A stretch of 64,000 nt of DNA from Parietaria judaica. Taxonomy: Eukaryota; Streptophyta; Magnoliopsida; Rosales; Urticaceae. A model generated the notes under the pieces. It was not told the origin of the DNA and ran no database searches. It worked only from the letters and a program-made list of their open reading frames with translations. Numbering within the stretch: position 1 is the first letter of the stretch; each line of letters begins with the position of its first letter. The position numbers were made by a program, and so were the translations under genes. Below, in pieces: positions 47,201 through 58,099 of the stretch. The stretch covers positions 3,968,001 through 4,032,000 of the forward strand of contig OX940871.1 in NCBI GenBank assembly GCA_954871525.1, read 5' to 3'.

Positions 47201-48547
47201 TGCTGACGTATTCCAACGTCGTAGCTTTGATGACGCGGCCATTGTGCTCGCCGGCTCTTCTTTCTTAACCGAGTACATTTGTATCCGAAATCGTGTTTAA
47301 CCCGGATTTCGAAAGACCGTAATTTTAATTCTTTAGTTTCATGTTTCGAAACGGAATATCCGAGTAGTTTTTGACCCCGAACAGCGAAACACCATAACTC
47401 CAAATTTCTTTATTTCTTTGTATAAAAAAGAGTATTGTTGTGTGTTCTGTTAGTATCTCTTTTTTCTAGTTTGTCTTTACACAATCCACAATTGCCATTC
47501 GAAGTTATAAATGCTAGAAACTTAGTGCAACAAATATAAATAGTATGTAAAGTCTAAAATATTCTAACAACATGAATCTTTAATCAGTTTTATATGCATA
47601 TGTGTCTGTGTCAAGTTTCAATAATGTTCTCGTGTAGATTAAGCTTCACACTCAACACATCTATGTAACTGAACTCTAAATCTCTTTTTCTATTTTCTAA
47701 CAATTTGCAGGGTCTCACCAGAAAAGTGAAAAAACTCGGCACCACCAATGATGAAATCCTCGAAAAAATCATCCGAGATGTTAAAAAGAAAAGCGAAGAC
47801 AAGAAATTGAGCGGGAACGAAGATAAGTCGGCTTTGTCTTTCACTGAAGTTCTGCTCTCCCTAATGGACGATCGAGATCAAGAGCACTCGATTGAGCTCA
47901 TAAACGTCAAAGCCATCCTGGTGGACATGATCGCAGGCTCGTTCGACACTGCAGTCACGGCCATCGAGTGGGCGCTCTCGGAGCTCATAAAGAACCCGGG
48001 AGCGATGGCACGCGTCCACTCCGAGCTCAACGATGTTGTTGGGCTCGATCGGACGGTGGAAGAGGTCGACCTGCCGAGGCTCACCTACTTAGAGATGGCG
48101 ATCATGGAGAGTTTCAGGCTCCACCCCGTCGCGCCGTTTCTCATACCTCGCGAATCAATGGAGGACGTTGAGATTGACGGCCTCTTCATACCCAAGAAGA
48201 CGCGGGTTCTGGTCAACTCATGGGTGATCGGGCGGGATCCGAGCGTGTGGCCGGGCGACCCAGAGGAGTTTGTGCCCGAGAGGTTCGAGGCTTGTGAGAC
48301 GGGGTTTCGTGGGAACGACTTCCGGTTTCTTCCGTTCGGGGCAGGGCGGAGGGGGTGCCCGGGAATGCATCTGGGGCTGGCCACCATACGGTTGGTGGTA
48401 GCTCAGTTTGTCCACTGCTTCACCTGGGAGCTTCCGGACGGAAAGCTTGGGGACGAGTTGGATATGGCGGAGAAGTTTGGGTTGACCCTTCCGCGCGCCG
48501 AGCACTTGCTTGCGGTGCCAACGTTCCGTCTCAGGAGCTGCGGTTGA
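41300..48547 (+). CDS. Cytochrome P450, CYP736A-like, gene 2
   Basis: Microsomal monooxygenase of the same subfamily as gene 1, substrate unknown. Exon 1 is 41300-41971 and exon 2 is 47711-48547, giving 502 aa. The intron is phase 0 after DLQ, like gene 1, but 5.7 kb long. An N-terminal helix is followed by RLPPGPTPLPIIGNLH. The I-helix has AGSFDT, then MESFRLHP (ExxR), VPERF, and the heme loop PFGAGRRGCPG with the axial Cys at residue 440. Exon 1 is very GC-rich. The intron contains a MULE that is itself split by the tRNA-LINE insertion (42600-46604). Splice sites are normal (CAG/GTACAG and TTGCAG/GG), so the gene can still be functional if the intron is removed. Exon 1 is strongly similar to gene 3, so these two are the younger duplicates. 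Confidence 0.92.
42636..44691 (-). pseudogene. LINE C ORF2, internally deleted
   Basis: The endonuclease domain runs from the ATG at 44691 (MKILCWNARGLCNFRAMGH) to GSDHRVIQID, then ends at a stop at 43945. The catalytic Glu is Lys (residue 36, AKTKL where copy A has SETKL). Near 43975 the sequence jumps to the zinc-binding region (RWQVGKGNIRAFNQPWIP) in another frame. About 2 kb corresponding to positions 770-2830 of copy A, with the whole reverse transcriptase core, is missing. From there to 42636 the frame is open: CKFCGALPEDALHAVWDC, then RNase H words SVDAAWDKG, AECHAIL, ETDCLK and CNEVANRIAK. ORF2 starts at an ATGA overlap with the ORF1 stop. Confidence 0.9.
44688..46391 (-). pseudogene. 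LINE C ORF1 (DUF4283 and zinc knuckle) with two stops
   Basis: RNA-binding protein of plant L1 elements. The frame from the ATG at 46391 shows a DUF4283-type domain (residues about 30-190: GRILSSKKFSRNTVNAVL, AFKNQRDRDEVLSRRPW, FWIRLLGLP) and a CCHC knuckle (CFRCGSLGHGLLEC). The same frame continues to TGA at 44688, a 567-aa product, but has in-frame stops at 45378-45380 and 44955-44957. The terminal TGA overlaps the ORF2 start. Confidence 0.88.
46536..46605 (-). tRNA. tRNA-Arg(ACG) sequence at the LINE 5' end, first 3 nt lost
   Basis: The minus strand folds as a tRNA. The A box is TGGCCCAATGG. The anticodon stem-loop is CTGGT-CTACGAA-ACCAG with anticodon ACG. The T arm is CTGGG-TTCGATC-CCCAG with B box GGTTCGATCCC. 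The acceptor 3' strand is CAGAGTC followed by discriminator G. The 5' strand should be GACTCTG, but GAC is replaced by target-site sequence, so the top of the acceptor stem is unpaired. No CCA follows; TGAAATATTTAATTTT does, like a Pol III trailer. It may still drive Pol III transcription, but maturation to a working tRNA is doubtful. Confidence 0.9.
46651..47710 (+). other. Distal part of P450 gene 2 intron
   Basis: AT-rich, without a recognised element. It ends in a normal pyrimidine-rich acceptor (TTCTAACAATTTGCAG). Confidence 0.6.
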
Positions 48548-48779
48548 AAAACCGGCCGTGGTTCGACAGTGTTGTAATAAACTCATGATAAAAATCTTAT
48601 CACATTACCATTGTACCATATGTCGTTCATGATATTACTTGATTTATGTAATTATAGACATCTTGGACAATCGATCTTCCACAGTGATGCAGAGGAGGTT
48701 ACAATATTACGAACAAGCTCTCAGTGTTAATTTGTGCACGGATTAACAGATAGGAACTCTTAGAAAACTAATGATTAAT

Positions 48780-49130
48780 CAACTGCGGACAACCCGAACC
48801 GGATCCCCGATTTTTTTAATACAAAAATCCGAAACCGGACTGATTTGGGTCCAGATATTTTCATCAGTTTTGGTTTCGGTTTGGGGTCCAAAATTCCAAA
48901 TACCTGGAATCTGGTTAGGCTCCGAGACCCGAGTAATAATTTTTCTTCTTCTTCTGGTAATGGACTTAGTTGTAGCCCTAATTATTTGGGGGTGTGGCAA
49001 ATGTATCGGAATCATGAATTGTATTTTTGAGCATTTGATTTATATTTTTGTCACAAATTACACTTGTAAAAGTTTATATTAACAATTTTGTAAAAAATTA
49101 GAGGTTTATTACTTAAGTTAAAATAAAGTT
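48780..49130. repeat. Truncated hAT MITE plus copied P450 intron flank
   Basis: The left two thirds match the right half of the MITE at 32850-33355 (GGTTTCGGTTTGGGGTCCAAAATTCC). The sequence then continues through the same flank (CCCTAATTATTTGGGGGTGT, ATCGGAATCATGAATT) as the intron of P450 gene 1. Element and intron flank were thus copied together. Confidence 0.75.
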
Positions 49131-49573
49131 AAGTTAAGGGTTAACTTTGAAATCTAATTAAGTTTGTAAAAATAAAATGATTAAGTACCTAAGTTAAAAT
49201 TTTATGATTATATACCAAGAAAATGAAATTGAGACATAATAAAATTGTAAAGAGGTATTTTCGCGTTGCACATAGATTATGACGTGATAAGCATAAGCGA
49301 TATGAATTTAAAGCGAGTGTGGAAAAGTAAAAGAACACCAATACTTTTTGGTAACGCAGTTCGGAATTCCTGTCACTACTTTTGTGGGGAACTCACCCAG
49401 ATTAAAAAATGGCATGACAAATACCGGGTGAAAAAAAAAACCGCGAACTGAATAAATGAGGGATATTACCTGGGAGCTAAATGAATAATTGGTAGATTAA
49501 AAAAATTGTGTAAAAGGAGACACGAACAAGCTAAGCAATATAAAAATTACAATGCAATTGCTATTTAAAATTT

Positions 49574-50539
49574 GAGAAATTGCTCCCAATAGTCAAATAG
49601 TGAGGTTTGATTAGCAAAATAGCCATATCTTTGTAAAATAACCAATATGTATGAGGAGACATTTTACTATTAGTTTTTATTCTTCTTATATCCTTTTAAT
49701 TATCGTTTCTTTATATGATTAAAATTATAACGTATTAACAGTTAATATACGAAAAATATGCGATTAAAAAGTTGCTCCCTCAATCGTGGAATATCTCGAT
49801 TTAATTTTCAAAAATTAAATTAGAAAAATCCTTAATTTTAGCCACTTATAAAATTTGTAACTAGTTTGATATTAGGATTGATATTTTTTTAAATATTAAA
49901 CGTGATAATGTCTATTAACATGAAAAAATATTTTGTAAATTAAAACGAATTAACCGTTAATATAGTTAAAATATGAAATTAAAAAATTGCTCCGTTCCAT
50001 GAATCGTGGAATATCTCGATTTAATTTTAAAAATTTAAATAGGAAATATCCTCAATTTTAGACACGTATAAAATTTGTAACTACTTTGATATTAATATTA
50101 ATATTTCTTTAAATATTAAATGTGATAATGCCTATTAACACGAAAAATATTTTGTAAATAAATACATAATCTCTAGAAAATACGTTTGATAATTAAAATC
50201 ACCCGTATTACCAGTTTGTATGTATATAAATAAGTATTAATAGTTTATAGATTAACAAACTTCATATATATGTTCACAGTTTATACAGTATGAAGTTATA
50301 ACCGTATATAGATGAATTAAGTCTTAATATTTAAATTCAAATTTATTAGTGGAAAGGTATTTCGTTAATTATAATCAAATATTAAAAACAGAATGTATAA
50401 ATGTGATATCAAGGGTATATAAGTCATTTTATAGTCATTAACATGGTTAATTACTTAATTGATTATGCTTAGATATAAAGCAAAAGTTGATTATTTGGCA
50501 AATATCGATTTTCTGTTTGGCTATTACGCTATAATGCCC
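49574..50539. mobile_element. MULE element with 9-bp TSD
   Basis: Left end GAGAAATTGCTCCCAATAG; the right end reads inward as GGGCATTATAGCGTAATAGCC. TTAAAATTT is duplicated exactly at 49565-49573 and 50540-50548. It carries an internal direct repeat of about 220 bp (ATCGTGGAATATCTCGATTT at 49783 and 50003). Same family as the split element at 42397-46641. Confidence 0.85.
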
Positions 50540-50577
50540 TTAAAATTTTATTTTTATGACAATATAACACCCGAGAT

Positions 50578-50860
50578 CGGTCATGAAAAGAAAAAATGAG
50601 CTCGTTTATGAGAAGTCAACCCGAGCTTTACCTGAAAAAGTCAAATCGAGCCTGATTCGTAACTCTACCTGAACCTGGTCATTGGGAAAATTAAACTCGA
50701 AGCTAGTTCTGAAAAAGTTAACCCGGGTCCGCCCCATAAACGTCAATACGAGTTCTGAAAAGATTCAAACTGAGCCTGACTAGGAAAACTCAACATGAAC
50801 CCGATCCGGAAAATTCAACCGAGCTTGGACCAAAAAAGTCATACCGGCATGGCATGGAAC
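50578..50860. repeat. Degenerate tandem repeat of about 35 bp
   Basis: The words GAAAAAGTCAA, ACCCGAGC and GAGCCTGA recur at irregular 30-40-bp spacing about eight times. No frame spans it. Confidence 0.5.
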
Positions 50861-50966
50861 AGTATTGCATGAAAATCGAACAAAATATGTCACTTTATAA
50901 TAGATATGTTTTCTATTTAAATTTCTATTTTTATGAGACCTTAAAAAGAAGGAAATGTGGTGTAGA

Positions 50967-51651
50967 TGTTAATGCCGAAAAATGGATCAACACTTAAAGC
51001 GGCCCAAGTCTTGAATTTGGGCCGGGCCCAATGACCTCTTGACAGTCAAAGGGGGTCTTGAACCTTGATTGATATTTCTTGATAAGCCGGAAATATCTTC
51101 CAGAACTCCGTCTCCTTATATCCTGCTGAAATAATGAAATAAACGTGAACTTTAAGGGGGTACGGAGGGGGTGCCTCCGTATCCACCTCCGACGCTCAAC
51201 ATTAGTCGGGTATTTAAGTCGGGATATTTAAGAGAATGGAAAACAGAGGTTTTATCGCTTTAGAGCGTTTTTTGTGAGTTGATCTGAGTTGTTGAAGTTA
51301 CCGTTTTGATTGAAATGAGCTTCTATTTATAAAAGGATGCAGGGACCTCTTAGTAATTAATAATTACTTTGATGGGCCCCTGAGCAATTATGATATTGCT
51401 TGCGCGGTGCGCGGTGCGCGGTGCTTTTAATTAATTTAAAACCCTTTTGTGGTAAAAGTAACAAAACTTTTACTGTCTTTATTCGGGCCGAGTCCCGTTG
51501 ACTTTTTAGGTTGACTTTTTGAGCCGAGCTCCTTTGACTTTTGGTGGCGGGCCCGGGTTGTCTATGTAGACTTTTATTAGCCTTTTAAGCCTTTTGGGAA
51601 GGTTTTTGAGCTAGGCCTTAATTTTTATCGGCTCCGAAAATACCCGTAACA
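50967..51651. mobile_element. Probable solo LTR
   Basis: Starts TGTTAATGCC and ends ACCCGTAACA (inverted TGTTA/TAACA), 685 bp, GC-richer than its surroundings, no coding sequence. No 5-bp duplication could be matched, so the ends are uncertain. It includes three copies of GCGCGGT near 51407-51425. Confidence 0.5.
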
Positions 51652-51966
51652 GTGGTCAATGTATTTAGAGTCTCGTATGAGGGCGAGAGAGGGGCAGGAG
51701 CCAATGTAACACATGGTAGTGGAGAGAGTGGGCCCACATATTCTTAAAAAATAAAAAATTAACGTGGCGTGCCACATGGTTGTCCACATGTCGGTCAACA
51801 ATGCCACATCATCATTTGACTTATAGTCTTAAAATTAGGTGGATGAAATTTTGTTTGAAGTACAATTACAACTTTAGATACTATTGTCACAATTAAATTG
51901 TATATTGCCTATTTAACTGTCCAAATAACCATAAATTGGCTACTTTTACCACAAATACCCCAAGGA
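51652..51966. repeat. Fragment related to the MULE foldback arms
   Basis: ACGTGGCGTGCCACATGGTTG and GGTCAACAATGCCACATCATC resemble the arm of the element at 12328-15549 (about 15349-15410). Terminal repeats and target duplications are not seen. Confidence 0.45.
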
Positions 51967-52300
51967 AGAATATTATTGAGGAGACTTCTAGTATGATACT
52001 ACGTGCCTCAGCGTGGAGTATTTGATCGATGGTATTTAATTTTTAGAAATTGTAAGAAATACCCATTATGTGTCAAAAGTTTAAGAAAAATGCCCATACG
52101 TGAGAGTAAAAAAAACACAGAGTAGACATTTTTCTTAATCCTTTGACACAAAACGGGCATTTTTTAAATTAACCCTTTAATTTATTAGAAGGTAGTTGTG
52201 CGTTGTGCCCTATCTATGAGCAAAATCAACATTGTAATAAAGTTTGTGAACGGAGTAGATATCATCGTTCCCGCTAAATTTTTAGTAAGATTTTCTACTT
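51967..52300 (+). pseudogene. P450 exon 1 end, relic copy 2
   Basis: Matches 39155-39330: TATTGAGGAGACTTCTAG, ACTACGTGCCTCAG.GTGGAG, GAAGGTAGTTGTGC and GAGCAAAATCAACATTG. About 140 bp between 52035 and 52180 are absent from copy 1. They form an imperfect inverted repeat (TGTGTCAAAAGTTTAAGAAA against TTTCTTAATCCTTTGACACA), probably a MITE inserted after the duplication. Confidence 0.6.
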
Positions 52301-52622
52301 TTGATTTATTATTGGTGGGTTGCCCGCGCTTTCAGAAAACACAATGTATAGCCGATCTATTATTCACATATTTTTTAATGAAAATAAATTTGTGACATTC
52401 ACTATAATATATATTCTCTTAAGTAGCGCAACATTAATGATATATTTTTAATATTGGTCACGCTTGCTCAATATTATAACTACTTTGATAGCATAGTCAA
52501 AGGTGATTTTTTTTTCTTCAGCATATTTGTATTATTAACAAAAAAGTGTATTTCTTTATATAAATTAAATAAAAATAATAATTAAATATTATGTAATTTT
52601 TGAAAAATACTAACATCTTATG

Positions 52623-52655
<33 letters not shown>

Positions 52656-53053
52656 CATACTATATCTTATATTACTAGACTTTTTTTTAACGAAAATCAT
52701 CAAATTTTCATTGTTATTATTTCTTTCTTTCATGTTTTGTTTATGCTACTTCATTTCATTTTCTAACTAATAAGTATTTTTGTATAGATCACGTATTCCT
52801 CTTCTAATATAGTTACTACTTTCTTTTTAAATAGTTTATTAAAATTTCAATGATTGGGCTAATTACTTTATCTCTCTTATTTATCATTCTCGCATCTTAA
52901 AAATAAAAATAGTCTACAAATACAAATACAGAAGAAAAAAAAAACAACTTTTAACACAATTCAATCAATTCTCACGATTTATTAACCTATAATAAAATAA
53001 AAATAAAATATCAATCATATCATCAACTGTATAAATTATCAAATGTCAGAGCA
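52301..53053. other. AT-rich spacer
   Basis: Contains a TA microsatellite at about 52628-52653. No gene or element ends seen. Confidence 0.5.
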
Positions 53054-53741
53054 TGTTAAGGTCAGATTTTGTCAAATCATCCTCAACACTATTGATGTCG
53101 TTTTATATGCAAACGACAAAGAATGGGAACAAGATTACTTAAAGATTTTGGGTCAATCAAAAGATAGAGCAACTTAAGGCCCAACATCGATGAAGCCCAC
53201 GGGGAGTCAAAGCCTATCGGGGAGCAAGACCTTATCACGACAAGAGAGCGCATCGAGCAGAGGTTCATCGAAGAGGAGTCTCATCGAGAAAACCCAACTG
53301 AATTAAAAGAGGAAGTCATTCGAGATCGCGAGAAAAGAGGAAAGCTAGCTCATTCAGTTGAGGATTTCGTGGGATATCCAACGCAAATAAGGAAGGTCAA
53401 TAACAATCATAGCAAGAAAGAAGGAAACCCTAGCACAATTCGTGGGAACAATCTAGAAACCCTACAAGCCTATAAATATGCATGTAAACTCAATGTAAAT
53501 TCATTCAGTACCATTATATCGTGAGTTTGAGAGAATTATTCTTGAGTTCTCGAGTTTGCTTATTTATAGTATTCTCGATTTCCAAGATTAGAGTGTGTAA
53601 TCTTCGATTGTCCAAGCTAATAAACGGAAGAAACCGGGTCCTCTCAGAATCACAATAAATCAGGGATATTCGTGTTCATATTTATTTGTGTTCGCTTCGA
53701 TTATTCTTGTGACTGTAAGGCGTCGCAAAACGCCCTCTACA
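53054..53741 (+). mobile_element. Solo LTR with 5-bp TSD
   Basis: TGTTAAGGTC ... CGCCCTCTACA, 688 bp, with GAGCA duplicated exactly at 53049-53053 and 53742-53746. The end (GACTGTAAGGCGTCGCAAAACG) is typical of plant Gypsy LTRs. No internal region remains. Confidence 0.88.
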
Positions 53742-53833
53742 GAGCAGATCAAACATAGAAGCCAATATATGTTATTATAAGTCGTAACCAATATTATATG
53801 ATAATGAGCCGTATAGAGTTAGTCACTAATGCA

Positions 53834-54782
53834 TGGAGTGTTGAGGGCGATTTTCACCGCCCTTTTCCAGTCACAAAGATAATCTAAAAATGTGAATAAT
53901 AATGGTGGGCTGAATATCTCTATTTTATTATAATGGATAGGGTTCGGTTTCTTCCGTTTTATAGCTTGGACAAATGAAGGATCGAAAATACAACAAATAA
54001 ATCACCTTGCTAATATTGTCGAAATCTCTATAAGCTTAGAGACTCAAAAACATGAGAATGACTGAGAGTGAGAGTAGTCGATAATGATGATCTCAGATGC
54101 CTTCACTTGAGGCCTTACATGTGTATTTATAGGCTCCAGGTCCCCTTCACTTCCTCCTCTCTTCGTCTCTCTCTCCTACCTCACTTCCAGGATCCCCTGA
54201 TTCATTCCCCTTTTGGTTCCTTAAATCTCGCTGAGTTCTAAAGTCCTTCCGCCTTTGCTTCCTGTATGGTCCCTAAATCTCGCTAAGTTCCAGCATGTCT
54301 CTCTGCTTCGTTCCCTCTCTGGTCCCTAAATCTCGCTGAGTTCCAGCATGTCTCTCTGCTTTGTTTCCTCTCTGGTTCCTAAATCTCGCTGAGTTCCACC
54401 ATGTCTCTCTGCTTCGTTTCCTCTCTGGTCCCTAAATCTCGCTGAGTTCTAGGGCCTCTCTATGACCGCGACTGATTTCCCTCAATTACGTTGATAATCC
54501 CATGATTTCCTCTACATACGCGATTCTGACTTCATCGTTTTATTTGGTGGGTTTTGCAATCCCCTCGATGAGTTTCTCAGCGATGAAGTTCTTTTGCGAC
54601 GAAGCTCTTCTTTTGCGGACTAGTTCCGCTATCCAACCTCATCGCGAGATAATACTTCCTCAAGAGTGTCCCTTCGTGGACCAAGGGTTAACCAATCTCT
54701 TTTGCCTCCATTCCCCGTCGTTTTGGGATAAAACGACATAGATCGTGTTAAGGAGGGGTTTGATGAAATCCGACCTAGGACA
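53834..54782 (-). mobile_element. Solo LTR with 5-bp TSD, minus orientation
   Basis: TGGAGTGTTGAGGGCG ... CCTAGGACA, 949 bp, with ATGCA duplicated exactly at 53829-53833 and 54783-54787. The GGGCGATTTTCACCGCCC end indicates minus orientation. It contains the 53-bp tandem repeat at 54215-54465. Confidence 0.88.
54215..54465. repeat. 53-bp tandem repeat, nearly five copies
   Basis: GGTYCCTAAATCTCGCTGAG recurs at 54215, 54268, 54321, 54374 and 54427, an exact 53-bp period, inside the solo LTR. The outermost copies have diverged most. Confidence 0.92.
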
Positions 54783-54906
54783 ATGCAAAAATTGAAGAAA
54801 TATTGGATACATGTGTTATATAGCGAAGAAATCATTATTCTATATTGCAAATATATGGATACCAGCAATCTGCATTATAATATAGAAAATATGTAGTATA
54901 ATATAA

Positions 54907-56060
54907 GGGTTAATTGCGGCAAAAATACCCAACCTTTGTAAATATTCTCCGATAGGTACCCAACCTCAATAAACGTAGGCAAAAGTACCCAACGTCACAC
55001 TTTTGTCGCCGACCAACTAACGCCGTTAGACACTGCCTACGTGGCCGTTAGGGTGTCTCGTGTGGAATGCCACGTGGCCAAAGGTTGGGTATTTTCGCCG
55101 CCACATGATCAAAGGTTGGGTACTTTCGCCGCCACGTGGCATTAAAAAAACAATTTTTTTTTATAATTTTTTCTTTCCCGTTAGCCAATATGTTTTTATT
55201 TTTTTTATGTACATCAAACATGATCAAATAATTTTATAAACAATGTACTTATAAAAAAAATGTTAAAGAAAAACCAAAAAAATGTTACTTTTCTTTTTTC
55301 ACTTTAAAACAAAAAATAATAAGGTTAAACATAATTTTTACCAATCACCAAACTTTCAGTTTAAATTAAGCTTGAACTGTATTTGATACAATTATTTGTT
55401 TTAATCATGCCTTAGTTTCAAATATGTTATATGTCTGCAAAAATCATATCATGCCTTAATATTAATATTAAAATGCTCGTGTTATTATATACAATAATGT
55501 TTTAGTTTCAAAATTTTAATATAATCTATTAAAAAATTATAAATTATCCCTATAAGAAAAAATATTTTTTATAAAAATATTTTATAAAATTATTTTTTTT
55601 AGATTTAACATATGTAAAACAATAAAAATATGAGTCACGGGAAATATTTTTTTTTAAATAAATTAAAACTAATAAATTTAAGGAATTATTTGATTATTTA
55701 AAAAATAACATAATTTTTTATAAGTACATATTTTATGAAATTATTTGATCATGTTTGATATACGTAAAAGAATAAAAACATACTGGCTAATGAGAAAGAA
55801 AAAATTAAAAAAATTATTTTTTAAATGCCATGTGGCGGCAAAAGTACCTAACCTTTGGCCACGTGGCGGCAAAAGTATCCAACTTTTGGCCATGGGCCAT
55901 TCCACACGAGACACCCTAACGGCCACGTAGGCAGTGTCTAACGGCGTTAGTTGGTCGGCGACAAAAGTGTGACGTTGGGTACTTTTGCCTACGTTTATTG
56001 AGGTTGGGTACCTATCGGAGAATATTTACAAAAGTTGGGTATTTTTGCCGCAATTAACCC
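54907..56060. mobile_element. Mutator-like foldback element with 9-bp TSD
   Basis: Both ends read inward as GGGTTAATTGCGGCAAAAAT. ATAATATAA is duplicated exactly at 54898-54906 and 56061-56069. The arms of about 230 bp pair closely (ACTAACGCCGTTAGACACTG, GTGTCTCGTGTGGAATG). The middle is AT-rich and non-coding. Confidence 0.88.
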
Positions 56061-56460
56061 ATAATATAAATATATAAGCGATGTACTAAAGCTCACCACT
56101 TTTCAGCCACGGCTTTTTTTCCTCATCATCAACTCTAAAACTCTGCTTCGAATTTAGCAACTGTACGTGTGTTAAAGAGATGATATCATTCTTATGAATT
56201 GTTAATGTATTAATATATGGTATTAATTATAAAATAGAAGTTATGTAGTATATAAGTATGGCATCAATTAAATATATAGTATATAAGCACATAAAAGATA
56301 TAATGAAAACAAATTTATATACTTTATTCATATATAATGTGAGCTAATATTAATCAGAATGCTTTTTTTTTTTTCCTGAAAGGAATTTAGAAAGCTTCTT
56401 ACGTGTTCTTTGACCTGGTGGAAGATTTCGGTGGAATAAGAGCCAACTGAAAATACAAAC

Positions 56461-57640
56461 TGTTAAGCGTACTGTTCGAACTATTAAAAATATGGGCCCG
56501 AAAAGTAAAAGTCAAAGTCCGCAGGATAAAAATCAAAGCCCACGAAGAAAGGTCAGACCCAGAGGTCCAAGTCCAAGCCCGTTAGACGAAAAATGAAAGG
56601 AAAGGCCAAAAAGATGAAGCTCGAAGACCAAATACCATCGCTTATAGGAGATGCCAAATCATCCCGAAAAAAGAGAATAAAAGGAGAATAAACAACACCG
56701 AGATGTTTCTAAGACTCTCAGAAGCGCACCAAATTCAGCGGATTGAAAATCAGACACCCGGAAGACCCTTTCTGAAGCCGCCGAAGTTTGGGACCCATCT
56801 AGGCCTCGAGGATGCCCCGAGCTCGCCCAAGTGCTCTAAGACCAGCCCCAAGGATGCCTAAAAAGTCCCATATTGCTCATAAATGAAGCATTTGGAGTTC
56901 TAAAGAATATAAATAAAGAATAAAGTCCCACATCATGGGAACACAAGAGTTAAGGAATCCGAAGGCTATGAATAAAGGGTCTCTCTTCTCTTTTCAACAC
57001 CCACAAGATGGAACCGAGACACACTCGAAGTCGCCCGAGTGTCCCTCTATTCCTCAGGATTCTCCCCGTCTCCAAGGCCGCCTTCGGCTCGCGCAACTTC
57101 GCCCCCGAAGATCACTAGGAAGGCCCGACTTGAGCTGAGACATCCATGGACTAAGCCTCGCCAAAAAGGTTGTAACCGCCCCAGTAAGCGTCTCCCGACC
57201 CTGAACCTCGCCAAGTGCGCCTACATCACCAAGGAGATCGCCAAGGACATCATTCCCCCGGAGCTTGCCAAGAAGCACAGATTCACATCGAAGCACGTCG
57301 TAACGACCACTTCCGTCAGAACTCTCCAAGTCACCAAGATCACGTTCACCTTTGAGATTCTCAGGCGACGCCGTCCGCCGACGACCTCACCAACGGGGAT
57401 TCATTCCCTCGTCGGGAACATTAGACCTCGGATTTCACTAACCCCAGAACTACGTGGGACTTGATTATCTTAGAACAAGATATGTAGGCAGCCTCAAATT
57501 TCTTTTTTGCAGGTCCTCCTCGCGTTCAACTAAGTCAACCCGTGTTGAATCCACACCAGACTGCTCACGCGACCACATGGTCCGGCCCTGGACTCGAACC
57601 GTAGAGCAGGTACATGTTAATAGAAATTCACGCATTAACA
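56461..57640 (+). mobile_element. Solo Gypsy-type LTR with 5-bp TSD
   Basis: TGTTAAGCGT ... CGCATTAACA, 1180 bp, with CAAAC duplicated exactly at 56456-56460 and 57641-57645. Near the end, ACTACGTGGGACTTGATTA and ATATGTAGGCAGCCTC are typical of plant Gypsy LTRs. The open frames inside (57039-57464) are not genes. Confidence 0.88.
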
Positions 57641-58013
57641 CAAACATAAAATATCATTAGACAAAGAAATTTTAAATTTTTTTCAATATAAAAAACGTTA
57701 TAAGGATAGCCACTCAAAATGAAAATATAATATAAACATTAGAAACATTAGAAAAAGAGTTTGTGGGAGAGATGGAATTGAGGTAAAAGTGAACACAATA
57801 ATTTTCTTACCAAATTCACTCTAGTGAAAAAGATATCAAAATCATTAACCCTAGAAAAAATTACATATATAATTTGAAAAATACATTAATTTAAAGCATA
57901 TCAAAATCAAATCTTCCCACGTATCTACAAAACCGATCACAAATGGCAGAATACAAATAGAATTTTTATATGTATTTTAAGGAAAAAAAATTTCTTAATA
58001 ATGTGTCTGTTTT

Positions 58014-58099
58014 CTTCCAAACCGTCGCATCTATATGAGATATGGCCCATGCAAGTTGCCTATGTCACAGAAGTACAAACACTACTGTTATATTATATA
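58014..58099 (+). promoter_or_regulatory. Displaced upstream region of P450 gene 3
   Basis: Resembles the region before P450 gene 2 (ATGGCCC, GTTGCCTA, GTACAAACACT, TTATATTATATAT). The LINE begins directly after it, so this stretch is now about 1.9 kb further from the start codon; the rest of the leader is at 60036-60084. Confidence 0.6.

Noticed and set aside
57039..57464. Possible 141-aa gene
   Set aside because: It lies wholly inside a solo LTR bounded by CAAAC duplications, has no recognisable domain, and is GC-rich LTR sequence.
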